Shown here piece by piece: positions 1-7,383 of a stretch of 22,113 nucleotides of DNA (positions are counted from its first letter, which is position 1; each line of letters starts with the position of its first letter). Under the pieces are notes generated by a model, which worked only from the letters and a program-made list of their open reading frames with translations, had not been told where the DNA came from and did no database searches. Both the position numbers and the translations under genes were made by a program. Where the stretch lies: positions 1-22,113 of the forward strand of contig CAKUAS010000026.1 of the NCBI GenBank assembly GCA_934636655.1. The letters are read 5' to 3'. Source of the stretch: an uncultured Oscillospiraceae bacterium (GTDB lineage: Bacteria; Bacillota; Clostridia; Oscillospirales; Oscillospiraceae).

Positions 1-1665
1 CACCATGTCCAGCGCCGTCGCGGGAACGTACAGCGTATCCGTTCCGGCGTAGCGGATCATGATATAGTCCTTTTCAAAGCCGTCCACCTTCATCTTTTTT
101 ATGCCGGCAAAGCGGCCGATGCCGTGCACCTCGTGAACGACGAGGTCGCCCGGCTTGAGGTCGGCGTAGGAGTTTATGCGCTGTCTGTTCGATGGCGCTT
201 TTTTCGATGTTTTATGCTTATGCTCGCGCACTCGCAGAAGCTGCATATCGCTTATGACGGCAAGCTTTATCCCAGGGTATTCCATGCCGGCGGACATACC
301 GCCGACGGAAATAGTGCAGAAGCCCTCCTCGGGCAGCTTTTCGAGCTTTTCCTGAACGTAGGCAATGATGCCGGAATCCTTCAAAAAGCTCTGCAAAAGC
401 TCCGCTCTGCGCATATCGCCCGCCAGAACGACGACGCGAAAGCCCTGCTTTAGATACGCAGAAACATCCTCGGCGGCGGTTTTGACCGAGCCTGCATACG
501 ACGGAAGCTGCTTTGCCGGGATGCTCACGAGCGTTTTCGGCTCAACGGGGTAACGCCCGACGGTGAAGGCGTCGGCCATGTACACCGCGTGCTCGGACAG
601 CTTACCCGTCAGCTCATCCCATGAGATCCTGAACGACGGCGCATCGGTCGCGAGCATGCCCTTTTTGACGAGCTCACCGACATCCTCGCCCAGCTGCTTA
701 GAGAAGCCCTTTGCCCTGTCGGCGCACCTTGGCGGCTGGTCGATGAAAACTACGGCCTCCTCGGGAATATAGTCCGCTCCGGATGCCTTTTCGTACAGAA
801 ACGGCATGTAGCGGTCCGCATACTCGAGCTTCACGTTCTGCTCTAATTTTTCGATATCCGTACGCAGCGTCCGCTCAAGCTCCCGAAGCTGCTGCGAGCT
901 TTTATGCTTTGAGCACTTATCCGCCGCAGCACGCAAGGCCTCAGTGAGCGCCTCGACTCCGCCGGAAGCCAGCGTTGCAAGGCTTTCGGCGGCCGGGAGG
1001 ATCCGACAGGACTCGACGGCTTCCGTCCTTCGCTGAGTTTTTACGTCAAAAAAGCCCATGCTGTCGATATCGTCGCCCCAGAATTCTATGCGCACAGGCT
1101 CGGGGTACGAAGGCGAGAAGAAGTCTATTATACCGCCGCGGCGAGAAAACTGACCCGCGCCCTCTACCTGCTCGCATCTGGTATAGCCGCAGCGCAGGAG
1201 AGCGGCCTCAAGCTCCTCCGGAGGACAAGGCTCGCCGTCAGTCACCGTAAAAGCGGCTTTGCCGAGCGTCTGAGGCGGTATCGCCCTTTGCATGAGCGCG
1301 GATACCGTTGCCACAGTCAGCGGGCTTTCGCCGCTTCTGAGGGCGTTTAAAACATAAAGGCGCTTCTGCTCGGCCTCACGCGAGGCAGCAAGCGAGGAAT
1401 AGAAGGTAAAATCACGCGAATACAAAGTGTTTACCTGTACTCCCGTCATGGATTCAAGATCGCGGGAAAAGCTCTCGGCCGAGCTGTCGTCGGGACATAC
1501 CACAAACACCGGCAGCTCTAATTTTTCATACAGCGCCGCTGCGAGATTCACCCTGTGTATGCCGGAAAGTCCGGAAACGAGCGCAGGAAGTCCTCCGCTC
1601 TCCATCAGACCAGGGAGGGCGGCAGCTTCCTTGTTTTCAAATATCTGCTGATTGAGTATTTTCAT
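1..1665 (-). CDS. mfd: Transcription-repair coupling factor Mfd (N-terminal part, cut by window edge)
   Basis: Mfd is a cytoplasmic DNA translocase that removes RNA polymerase stalled at lesions and recruits UvrA for nucleotide excision repair. I translated the minus strand from the ATG at 1665: 555 codons are open to the window edge with no stop. Residues 1 to about 330 resemble the UvrB-like module, including the segment GQFSRRGGIIDFFSPSYPEP followed by RIEFWGDDIDS. Residues 503-555 (beginning LKPGDLVVHEVHGIGRFAGI and ending in YVPATALDMV) are the CarD-like RNA-polymerase interaction domain. The helicase/translocase motor and the C-terminal autoinhibitory domain lie off the left edge. The gene is divergent from dnaA. 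No Shine-Dalgarno precedes the ATG, and a consensus promoter ends only 9 nt upstream. Family assignment is very secure; completeness cannot be judged. Confidence 0.95.
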   Translation of the reverse strand, partial: MKILNQQIFENKEAAALPGLMESGGLPALVSGLSGIHRVNLAAALYEKLELPVFVVCPDDSSAESFSRDLESMTGVQVNTLYSRDFTFYSSLAASREAEQKRLYVLNALRSGESPLTVATVSALMQRAIPPQTLGKAAFTVTDGEPCPPEELEAALLRCGYTRCEQVEGAGQFSRRGGIIDFFSPSYPEPVRIEFWGDDIDSMGFFDVKTQRRTEAVESCRILPAAESLATLASGGVEALTEALRAAADKCSKHKSSQQLRELERTLRTDIEKLEQNVKLEYADRYMPFLYEKASGADYIPEEAVVFIDQPPRCADRAKGFSKQLGEDVGELVKKGMLATDAPSFRISWDELTGKLSEHAVYMADAFTVGRYPVEPKTLVSIPAKQLPSYAGSVKTAAEDVSAYLKQGFRVVVLAGDMRRAELLQSFLKDSGIIAYVQEKLEKLPEEGFCTISVGGMSAGMEYPGIKLAVISDMQLLRVREHKHKTSKKAPSNRQRINSYADLKPGDLVVHEVHGIGRFAGIKKMKVDGFEKDYIMIRYAGTDTLYVPATALDMV

Positions 1666-1674
1666 AGTCTTGAT

Positions 1675-1703
1675 ATTATATGCTTTTTCTAATACGATTT
1701 CAA
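1675..1703 (-). promoter_or_regulatory. SigA-type promoter of mfd, predicted near-leaderless
   Basis: On the minus strand there is a -35 TTGAAA (1703-1698), a spacer of exactly 17 nt and a perfect -10 TATAAT (1680-1675). Transcription would start near 1668, only about 2-4 nt before the mfd ATG at 1665. The 9 nt between the -10 and the ATG contain no ribosome binding site, so the mRNA is probably leaderless or almost so. Confidence 0.75.
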
Positions 1704-1727
1704 GTTTCAGCGTGTCGTTTTTGCGCT

Positions 1728-2158
1728 GCCCCAACGGGGCGAGCAGATAGCTGATAGCTAATTGTGTTTGCCTTAGGCAAACTAATTTAATTACACCTCA
1801 TCCGTCGCGCAAGCGCGACACCTTCCCCTCAAGGGGAAGGCAAGGCAGGCTGCGCCTGCAAGTGAATAGTGAATAGGTGAGGTGTGCGCAGAGCGCACAA
1901 ATTTGAACAGACAACCCCACCGGCTCGGCCAAGGCCGACCCACCTCCCCTTACACAGGGGAGGCAATGGAAAGCGGCAGTTTTCCGGTTTTGCCGGAACT
2001 TTCGATACCGGGTCCACGCAATAAGCGTATCGGTACGGTTTTAATGCGCCTCTGAAATGCCTTCCCCTTGAGGGGAAGGTGCCGCCATCGGCGGCGGATG
2101 AGGTGATATTAAATCCGTGCGGCAAAGCCGCACACATATGGCTATCAGCTATCCACTG
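1728..2158. repeat. Repeat mosaic filling the mfd-dnaA spacer (modules E-A-B-D-A'-E')
   Basis: The non-coding spacer is built from modules found elsewhere in the window. A small hairpin GCCCCAACGGGGC (1728-1740) is followed by module E (about 1745-1793, with dyad GTTTGCC TTA GGCAAAC at 1766-1782). Module A (1794-1845) contains the palindrome CCTTCCCCTCAAGGGGAAGG. Module B lies at about 1911-1970, a plus-oriented D copy at 1971-2057, and inverted A and E at 2059-2155. The E-A and A'-E' ends form an imperfect inverted repeat of about 100 nt bounding the insert. Several hairpin stems differ in sequence from other copies while staying paired. I see no credible gene here. Confidence 0.8.
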
Positions 2159-2179
2159 TCTACTATATTAAAATATATA

Positions 2180-2208
2180 TTGCAATGAAGTTTTGGATTT
2201 GATATAAT
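2180..2208 (+). promoter_or_regulatory. Predicted dnaA promoter
   Basis: A -35 TTGCAA (2180-2185), 17-nt spacer and perfect -10 TATAAT (2203-2208) lie in an AT-rich stretch. Transcription would start near 2215, giving a leader of about 43 nt to the dnaA ATG. A DnaA-box-like CTATCCACT (2149-2157, 7 of 9 matches) just upstream could serve autoregulation, but it sits in a repeat module. Confidence 0.65.
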
Positions 2209-2257
2209 AAATTAATTTCAAAAATGGGGTATTTTGCGGAAAAACGAGGACACTGAC

Positions 2258-3571
2258 ATGAGCGTAAATTCACTTAACGATATATGGCAGGCGGTGCTGG
2301 GCGTATTGGGTCAGAACCTGACGGATACGGCTATCTCCACATGGTTTGAGGACTGCGAGCCGGTCGAGATCGACGGTTCTACGCTCGTTCTCAAGACAAG
2401 CTCCGATTTTAAGCGTGATATCATCGTAAAGCGTTTTTCGGAAACCATAAAGCGCGCGATGAGCGACATTTTTTCCACCGAATTCACCGTAAAGGTCCTC
2501 ACCGAGGATGAGCTCGGCGATTATGAGGAGCGCAAGGCCGACGATGATCCCCTGCCCGAGATGGCGGGATACACCTTTGACCGCTTCATCGTCGGAAACT
2601 CCAATAAATTTGCGCATAATGCCGCCGTCGCCGTCGCGCACAAGCCCGGCAGCGCATACAATCCGCTGTTTATCTACGGTAACTCGGGCCTCGGCAAGAC
2701 GCATCTGCTGCTTGCTATCGGCCAGTACATCCGCGAAAATAACCCGGGCGCGAAGATTGCTTATATAAAGGGCGATGAGTTCACAAATCAGCTTCTTAAA
2801 TCCATAAAAGAAGGCACCGGCGAGGAATTTCGCATGAAATACCGCAATGTAGACCTCTTTCTTGTCGACGATATCCAATTCATCGCAGGAAAACAGGCAA
2901 CTCAGGAGGAGTTTTTCCACACCTTCAATAACATTTACGAAGCCGGACATCAGATAGTCATAACTTCCGACCGTCCGCCTATAGAGATGAGCCTTCTTGA
3001 CGACCGTCTCATGAGCCGTTTCCAGGGCGGTCTCATGGCGGATATACAGCCGCCGGATATAGAGACGCGCATGGTGATAACCCGCGCCAAGGCAGCGCAG
3101 CTCGGCCTCGTTCTGGAGGATGACGCCGTCGCGTACATAGCCGAGACCATAACCTCGAACGTTCGCCAGATAGAGGGCGTTATAAAGCGCCTGACGGCCT
3201 ATAGAGAAATACTCGACAGTACGATAGACACGGCCGCCGTAAAGCGAGCCATAAAGGATGTCGTGCGCATAGGAACGTTTATCCCCTCGCCGCAGCTAAT
3301 CATTCGCGAGAGCGCTCGTTATTTCCAGCTGACCGAGGAGGATCTCCGCGGCCAGAACCGCAGCAAGTCGACGGCTACGGCCCGTCAGATATCCATGTAT
3401 CTGATCCGCACGCTTACAAATCTTCCGCTTAAGGAGATAGGCGCCGAGTACGGCGACAGAAACCATTCCACTGTCCTTTCCTCTATCCGCAAGGTCGAGG
3501 AAATGATAAAGGAAGACCCCATGTATTCCGCCGCGATCAGAGACATTACCTCAAATATTAATTCGCAGTAA
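2258..3571 (+). CDS. dnaA: Chromosomal replication initiator DnaA
   Basis: DnaA is the AAA+ initiator that binds DnaA boxes, forms a helical filament on origin single strands and opens oriC. The product has 437 aa, normal for Firmicutes. Domain I occupies about residues 1-75 and a short linker follows. The AAA+ domain carries Walker A GNSGLGKT (141-148) and Walker B with D204-D205 (sequence LFLVDDIQF). The domain IV helix-turn-helix contains the box-recognition signature DRNHST (400-405). I choose the ATG at 2258 because GAGGA (2246-2250) lies 7 nt upstream; an in-frame TTG at 2234 would add eight residues without a ribosome binding site. It stands first in the origin block and is followed by a D-family repeat starting 2 nt after its stop, then by the unwinding region. 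Confidence 0.97.
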   Translation: MSVNSLNDIWQAVLGVLGQNLTDTAISTWFEDCEPVEIDGSTLVLKTSSDFKRDIIVKRFSETIKRAMSDIFSTEFTVKVLTEDELGDYEERKADDDPLPEMAGYTFDRFIVGNSNKFAHNAAVAVAHKPGSAYNPLFIYGNSGLGKTHLLLAIGQYIRENNPGAKIAYIKGDEFTNQLLKSIKEGTGEEFRMKYRNVDLFLVDDIQFIAGKQATQEEFFHTFNNIYEAGHQIVITSDRPPIEMSLLDDRLMSRFQGGLMADIQPPDIETRMVITRAKAAQLGLVLEDDAVAYIAETITSNVRQIEGVIKRLTAYREILDSTIDTAAVKRAIKDVVRIGTFIPSPQLIIRESARYFQLTEEDLRGQNRSKSTATARQISMYLIRTLTNLPLKEIGAEYGDRNHSTVLSSIRKVEEMIKEDPMYSAAIRDITSNINSQ

Positions 3572-3573
3572 TT

Positions 3574-3806
3574 TTTAGAGGCGAACGGACACACCTGCCG
3601 ATACGCTTATTGCGTGAACCCGACTGGTGAGTACAAACCAAACCATAGCAAACGGGCGATCGATGATCGCCCCTACGAATAGATTTTAGTATCTTAAAAT
3701 TTGAACTGCTCTCACGAGAGTCGAAACCTTACGGTTTCCACCAATTTCTCGACACCGGGCTGCCGCAATAAACGTATTGGTAGCTGCCCAAATGCGCCTC
3801 TGAATA
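3574..3806. repeat. D-family element with inverted ends between dnaA and oriC, with internal C hairpin
   Basis: The element begins TTTTAGAGGCG just after the dnaA stop and ends AATGCGCCTCTGAA, giving inverted termini. The left arm holds CCGATACGCTTATTGCG and the right arm CACCGGGCTGCCGCAATAAA, the two conserved faces of family D. Between them lies the family C hairpin GGGCGATC GAT GATCGCCC (3654-3672). At about 230 bp with no coding capacity it is the size of a miniature inverted-repeat element. No transposase is present and no target duplication could be identified. Confidence 0.7.
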
Positions 3807-3812
3807 TCAAAC

Positions 3813-4020
3813 ATTGGATTGTGGATTGTTTGTTATTTAATGTTGAAAACTCGTATGAGAAATTTTGCATGTTGAAAGCCTTAAAATTATAAACATTTTT
3901 ATCGACACGAAAAAGCGAGAATTATCAGATGATTTTCCGACTTTTCCACAATAATTTCAACTACTGCTAATACTACTGAATTTTTTAAGATTTATTTATT
4001 ATATATCATTTTATTTTTTC
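3813..4020 (+). other. oriC unwinding region: DnaA boxes, DnaA-trio run, AT-rich element
   Basis: The dnaA-dnaN spacer holds a perfect-type DnaA box TTTTCCACA (3942-3950), preceded directly by a degenerate TTTTCCGAC (3933-3941). A reverse-strand box-like TGTGGATTG (3820-3828) lies farther upstream. Ten nt after the main box comes CTACTGCTAATACTACTGA (3961-3979), a run of triplets matching the DnaA-trio pattern described for B. subtilis. An almost pure A/T stretch follows at 3980-4020. Box, trios and AT-rich DNA in this order and orientation match the basal unwinding system. The dnaN ribosome binding site GGGAGGA (4030-4036) follows at once. The 10-nt box-to-trio spacer is not GC-rich, unlike B. 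subtilis. Confidence 0.8.
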
Positions 4021-4041
4021 GTTTTTAACGGGAGGATCGTT

Positions 4042-5148
4042 ATGAAATTTTCATGTGAAAAGCATATTCTTCAATCTGCCGTCGCGGTCTGCGCAAGAGC
4101 GGCCGCAGCAAAAAGCCCGATCCCGACACTCGAGGGCGTTCTTCTTGAGGCCGGCGAAAGGCTGAGAGTTACTGGCTATGACCTTAAAAAGGGCATATAT
4201 ACGACAGTTGAAGCCGACGTAGCCGAGCCAGGCAGCATCGTTCTGGATGCAAAGCTGTTCGGTGAGATGGTGCGCAGAATGCCAGACGGTATGGTGACGA
4301 TATCCTCCGATCCCGATAATAAGACCACTGTCAAGTGCGGAAAGACCGAATTTTCGTTTATGGGCATGGACAGCGGGGAATACCCCGAGCTCCCGAGCGT
4401 CGACGGACTCAAGAGCTATAAGATAAAGCAGGGCGTTCTCAAGAGTATGATCAATCAGACTATGTTTGCCATCAGCGATAATGACAGCCGTCCGGTGTAT
4501 ACCGGCTCGCTGTTTGAGGTCGAGGCAGGCACTCTTGCCATGGTCTCCGTTGACGGCTACCGCCTGGCTATCCGCCGCGAGGCAATAGAAGGTCCGGAGG
4601 AGCACAATGAATTTATAGTTCCCGGCTCCGCTCTTTCCGATATCGAGCGCATCAGCGCAAACGACTCCGAGGAGGATACTAACATCTTCGTCGGTGCAAA
4701 TCATGTTTCTTTCACAGTCGGCAGCACGGTTGTAATAAGCCGCCGGCTTGAGGGAGATTTTCTCAACTACCGCAAGGCAATGCCAGATACGTTCAAGATG
4801 CATATCAAGGTCGGCAGAGGCGAGCTTTTAAAGGTAGTCGACCGCGTCGCGCTCATTATAGACGAGAAAACGAAGAATCCAGTTCGCATGACCTTCAACG
4901 AAAATTTCATCGACTGCCTGTGCAATACACCCATCGGCAAGGCCGAGGACGTGTGCTTTGCCGAGGGCAACGGCGAGGGTCTGGAGATCGGCTTTAACGG
5001 CAAGTATCTCATGGATGCTCTGAAGGCCGCACCCGCAGATGAGATAGACCTCTGCCTTAACAGCAACACATCCCCCTGCATCATGGTGCCCTGCGACGGA
5101 AGCGATAAGTTCAAATACATGATCCTGCCTATAAGATTGAGAAGCTGA
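4042..5148 (+). CDS. dnaN: DNA polymerase III beta subunit (sliding clamp)
   Basis: The clamp is a ring-shaped homodimer that tethers DNA polymerase III and repair polymerases to DNA. The 368-aa product has normal family length. It starts MKFSCEKHILQSAVAVCARA and keeps family blocks such as PIPTLEGVLLEA, the mid-protein segment VSVDGYRLAIRRE and the C-terminal ILPIRLRS, which contributes to the hydrophobic partner-binding pocket. Three similar clamp domains of about 120 residues are expected from the length. The start is fixed by GGGAGGA (4030-4036), 5 nt upstream. It lies directly downstream of the origin-unwinding module; a reverse D-family repeat begins right after the TGA, so co-transcription with yaaA would cross a 245-nt spacer. 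Confidence 0.97.
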   Translation: MKFSCEKHILQSAVAVCARAAAAKSPIPTLEGVLLEAGERLRVTGYDLKKGIYTTVEADVAEPGSIVLDAKLFGEMVRRMPDGMVTISSDPDNKTTVKCGKTEFSFMGMDSGEYPELPSVDGLKSYKIKQGVLKSMINQTMFAISDNDSRPVYTGSLFEVEAGTLAMVSVDGYRLAIRREAIEGPEEHNEFIVPGSALSDIERISANDSEEDTNIFVGANHVSFTVGSTVVISRRLEGDFLNYRKAMPDTFKMHIKVGRGELLKVVDRVALIIDEKTKNPVRMTFNENFIDCLCNTPIGKAEDVCFAEGNGEGLEIGFNGKYLMDALKAAPADEIDLCLNSNTSPCIMVPCDGSDKFKYMILPIRLRS

Positions 5149-5352
5149 TTTTAGAGGCGCACGGACGCAGCTACGGATACGCATATTGCGGTAGCCCGGT
5201 GTCGAAAGTGCCGACAAAACCGGAAAACTGCCGATTCACGGTAGTGCAGTGTGAATTTTACATCGCGTTCAGGGGATGCGAAACGTCATTGTTTCCACCA
5301 ATGTTTCGATACCGGGACACCGCAATAAATGTATCGGTAGAGGCGCTAAAGC
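5149..5352. repeat. Pair of inverted D-family copies between dnaN and yaaA
   Basis: A reverse D copy (TTTTAGAGGCGCACGGACGC from 5150, with CCCGGTGTCGAAAGTGCCGAC) is followed by a plus copy at about 5270-5350 containing TTTCGATACCGGGACACCGC and AATAAATGTATCGGTAGAGG. The plus copy ends in the hairpin GGCGC TAAA GCGCC (5342-5355 region) and merges into the yaaA translation start. No gene of its own. Confidence 0.7.
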
Positions 5353-5365
5353 GCCACAGAAAAAA

Positions 5366-5397
5366 GGAGAAGCGCCAAAGCGCTACTGAAAAAATGG
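5366..5397 (+). promoter_or_regulatory. Hairpin-containing translation initiation region of yaaA, shared with gyrA
   Basis: GGAG (5366-5369) lies 24 nt from the ATG at 5394, too far for normal spacing. Between them is the hairpin AGCGC CAAA GCGCT (5371-5384); if folded, it shortens the effective distance to about 10 nt. The 32 nt from 5366 to 5397 match 10156-10187 in front of gyrA with one mismatch (A5370 versus G10160), including the base after the ATG. The identity suggests a common origin from the end of the adjacent D repeat. Confidence 0.65.
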
Positions 5398-5600
5398 ATA
5401 TAGAAATCACAACGGAATTTATAAAGCTCGACGCGCTGCTTAAATTTGCGGCGCTGGTGGGCACGGGCGGCGAGGCTAAATACGTCATCGCCGAGGGTCT
5501 TGTCAAGGTAAACGGCGAAACCTGCACCATGCGCGGAAAAAAGCTGCGCGAGGGTGATGTTGTCGAGTTTGCCGGCGAGACCGTTAAGATCACAAGATGA
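5394..5600 (+). CDS. yaaA: S4-domain RNA-binding protein YaaA
   Basis: This small S4-fold protein is found between dnaN and recF in most Firmicutes; the S4 domain binds structured RNA, and the B. subtilis homologue is linked to ribosome assembly. The 68-aa product runs MDIEITTEFIKLDALLKFAA, then a conserved core GGEAKYVIAEGLVKVNGE and RGKKLREGDVVEF, which is the S4 signature. The ATG at 5394 is chosen from family length; an upstream frame extension to 5199 would translate repeat DNA. The last four bases overlap recF (ATGA), implying coupled translation. Its leader shares a hairpin-type initiation region with gyrA. Family assignment is secure; the exact molecular target is not known from the sequence. 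Confidence 0.93.
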   Translation: MDIEITTEFIKLDALLKFAALVGTGGEAKYVIAEGLVKVNGETCTMRGKKLREGDVVEFAGETVKITR

Positions 5601-6697
5601 AAATAAACCGTATCGCCCTAAACGGCTTTCGTAATTATGATTTTGAAACGGCTGACTTTTCACCCGGAACAAATGTAATTTACGGAGAAAACGCACAGGG
5701 CAAGACAAATCTTCTGGAGGCTGTGTACATGCTTGCAATGGGACGCAGCTTCCGCACGCGCTTTGACCGTGAGCTTATCGGCTTCGGCTGCGACAGCGCG
5801 GAGATTTTGGCCGACGTGGTCAGCCACGAGCGCGAGCAGACAGTCAGAATACTGCTCAGAAACGGTGTAAGAAAGCAGATAACCGTCAATGCCGTCAAAA
5901 AAACCGCGTCAGAGCTTGGTGAGACGCTTAATGTCGTTCTGTTTTGTCCGGACGATCTTAACCTCATAAAAGAGGGAGCGGCGGCGCGAAGAAGGCTGAT
6001 GGACAATGCAATCTGTCAGATCAGACCGCGCTACGCCGAGTATCTTTCGCAATTTAACAAGTTTTACGAGAGCAAGACGCGCATTTTGAAGGATTGGCGC
6101 GAAAAGCCCTCGCTGCTGGATACGCTCGACGAATTTTCCGACGGTATGTGCCGCACCTCGGCGCAGCTTATCCGATATCGCGCATCGTTTGCCGCGCGCC
6201 TTGCCGATGAGGCCGCTCCGATACACGGCGAATTTTCCGGCGCGGACGAGAAGCTCGGCATAGAATATTCGACCGTATCCGCGGTAAAGGATCCGACTGC
6301 GTCGGCAAAAGAAATATTTTATGACCTGTGCGACCATATGGAATCGCACAGAAAGGCTGAGCTAGACAGCGGCCAGTGTCTTTCCGGCGCACACAAGGAC
6401 GATCTTATAATCAGCATAAACGGCAAAAATGCGCGCAGCTTTGCAAGCCAGGGGCAGACGCGCACAGCCGCATTATCAATAAAGCTCGCCGAACGCGAGA
6501 TATACCTCGATGAAAAGGGCGAGTACCCGATACTTTTGCTTGACGATGTCCTTTCGGAGCTTGACACAAAGCGTCAGGAATTTGTCCTGAACCGTATCGG
6601 CGGCGGACAGACGCTTATAACCTGCTGCGAGGATGAGGGCATATCACGCCGCACCGGAGGAAAGGTGCTGCACGTTAAAAACGGGAGGATAGGCTGA
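5597..6697 (+). CDS. recF: DNA replication and repair protein RecF
   Basis: RecF is an SMC-like ATPase that with RecO and RecR loads RecA at single-strand gaps beside duplex DNA. The 366-aa product has Walker A GENAQGKT (residues 30-37), the ABC-type signature LSGAHKDD (262-269) and Walker B with D316-D317 (LLLDDVLSELD). The N-terminal KINRIALNGFRNY is typical. Length is normal. It overlaps yaaA by 4 nt and remB by 1 nt (TGATG), so the three genes form one translationally coupled unit. The start needs no separate ribosome binding site beyond the upstream coding sequence. Confidence 0.97.
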   Translation: MKINRIALNGFRNYDFETADFSPGTNVIYGENAQGKTNLLEAVYMLAMGRSFRTRFDRELIGFGCDSAEILADVVSHEREQTVRILLRNGVRKQITVNAVKKTASELGETLNVVLFCPDDLNLIKEGAAARRRLMDNAICQIRPRYAEYLSQFNKFYESKTRILKDWREKPSLLDTLDEFSDGMCRTSAQLIRYRASFAARLADEAAPIHGEFSGADEKLGIEYSTVSAVKDPTASAKEIFYDLCDHMESHRKAELDSGQCLSGAHKDDLIISINGKNARSFASQGQTRTAALSIKLAEREIYLDEKGEYPILLLDDVLSELDTKRQEFVLNRIGGGQTLITCCEDEGISRRTGGKVLHVKNGRIG

Positions 6698-6957
6698 TGT
6701 ATCTGCATCTCGGCGCGGGCGCAGTTGTCCGAACGGACAGCATCGTGGGTGTTTTTGATCTCGATAATACCAGTCAGTCGCATCTGACGCGAAAATACCT
6801 AGCCGCAGCGGAAAAAAGAGGTCAGGTCGTAAATGTCGCGGAGGATATCCCGAAAAGCTTTGTTGTGTGTAAAGACGGCGGAAAAATGACGGTATACCTT
6901 AGTCAAATGTCGCCGCAGACGCTTCAGAGGCGAATTGAGGCTGTACCGATGCGATGA
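6697..6957 (+). CDS. remB: RemB/YaaB, DUF370 extracellular matrix regulator-like protein
   Basis: The 86-aa product belongs to the DUF370 family, whose B. subtilis members RemA and RemB influence biofilm matrix genes; RemA is a DNA-binding protein. The sequence MYLHLGAGAVVRTDSIVGVF, then PKSFVVCKDGGKMTVYLSQM, and the C-terminal SPQTLQRRIE are characteristic of YaaB. Its ATG overlaps the recF stop (TGATG), so translation depends on recF. Position between recF and gyrB is the usual YaaB position. Whether it controls matrix genes here is unknown. Just after the stop a stem GAGTGCG/CGCACTC (6956-6962 with 6980-6986) could end the transcript, but its T-run lies in the loop, so it is not a classical terminator. 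Confidence 0.93.
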   Translation: MYLHLGAGAVVRTDSIVGVFDLDNTSQSHLTRKYLAAAEKRGQVVNVAEDIPKSFVVCKDGGKMTVYLSQMSPQTLQRRIEAVPMR

Positions 6958-6986
6958 GTGCGTTTGCTGCGGTTTTTTGCGCACTC

Positions 6987-7379
6987 CACGGTCGGGCTAC
7001 CGCAAAAAAAGTATTAATACAATGTCAAATCTCCACTAAAAAAACACCTCATCCGTCGGCAGTGCCGATATATATTGCGTCAGCCTGATCGGTAAGTACC
7101 GACGAAACCGGATTGAACGGGCGAGCAATGCTCGCCCCTACGACACAGTTTTTAGTTTAAGCAAAATTTTTTGCACTAATATAGAACACAAACTGCGTAC
7201 AGCGACCCCTCAGCCGACTGCGTCGGCAGCTCCCCTTACGCAGGGGAGCCAAGGGAAGTGCGGAGCAAAATCTGCACCGCAGTATCGGGAAGCGGCAGTT
7301 TTACGGTTTCGTCGGTATTCTCGATACCGGGCACCGGAAATCACCGTATCCGTAGCAGCGTCCGTGCGCCACTAAAAAT
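6987..7379. repeat. Repeat mosaic between remB and gyrB (D, A, C, F, B, D pieces)
   Basis: A short D fragment (about 6987-7020, CGGTCGGGCTACCGC) is followed by a truncated A start (ACACCTCATCCGTCGGC, 7047-7063) fused into a reverse D fragment (about 7066-7110). The family C hairpin GGGCGAGCAATGCTCGCCC is at 7119-7137, an F motif (TTGCACTAATATAGAACA) at about 7171-7190, a B module at about 7202-7254 and a plus D copy at about 7284-7379 ending in GTGCGCCACTAAAAA. The junctions look like nested or broken insertions. No gene is seen. Confidence 0.72.
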
Positions 7380-7383
7380 TTTA

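Noticed and set aside
1829..2137. Open frame of 102 codons in the mfd-dnaA spacer
   Set aside because: Translates only A, B and D repeat modules; a similar peptide arises in other spacers from the same repeats.
2234..2257. Upstream TTG start for dnaA
   Set aside because: Adds eight residues not typical of DnaA; the ATG at 2258 has a well-placed GAGGA.
5199..5393. N-terminal extension of yaaA
   Set aside because: It translates the D repeat; family members are about 70 aa and start near the ATG at 5394.
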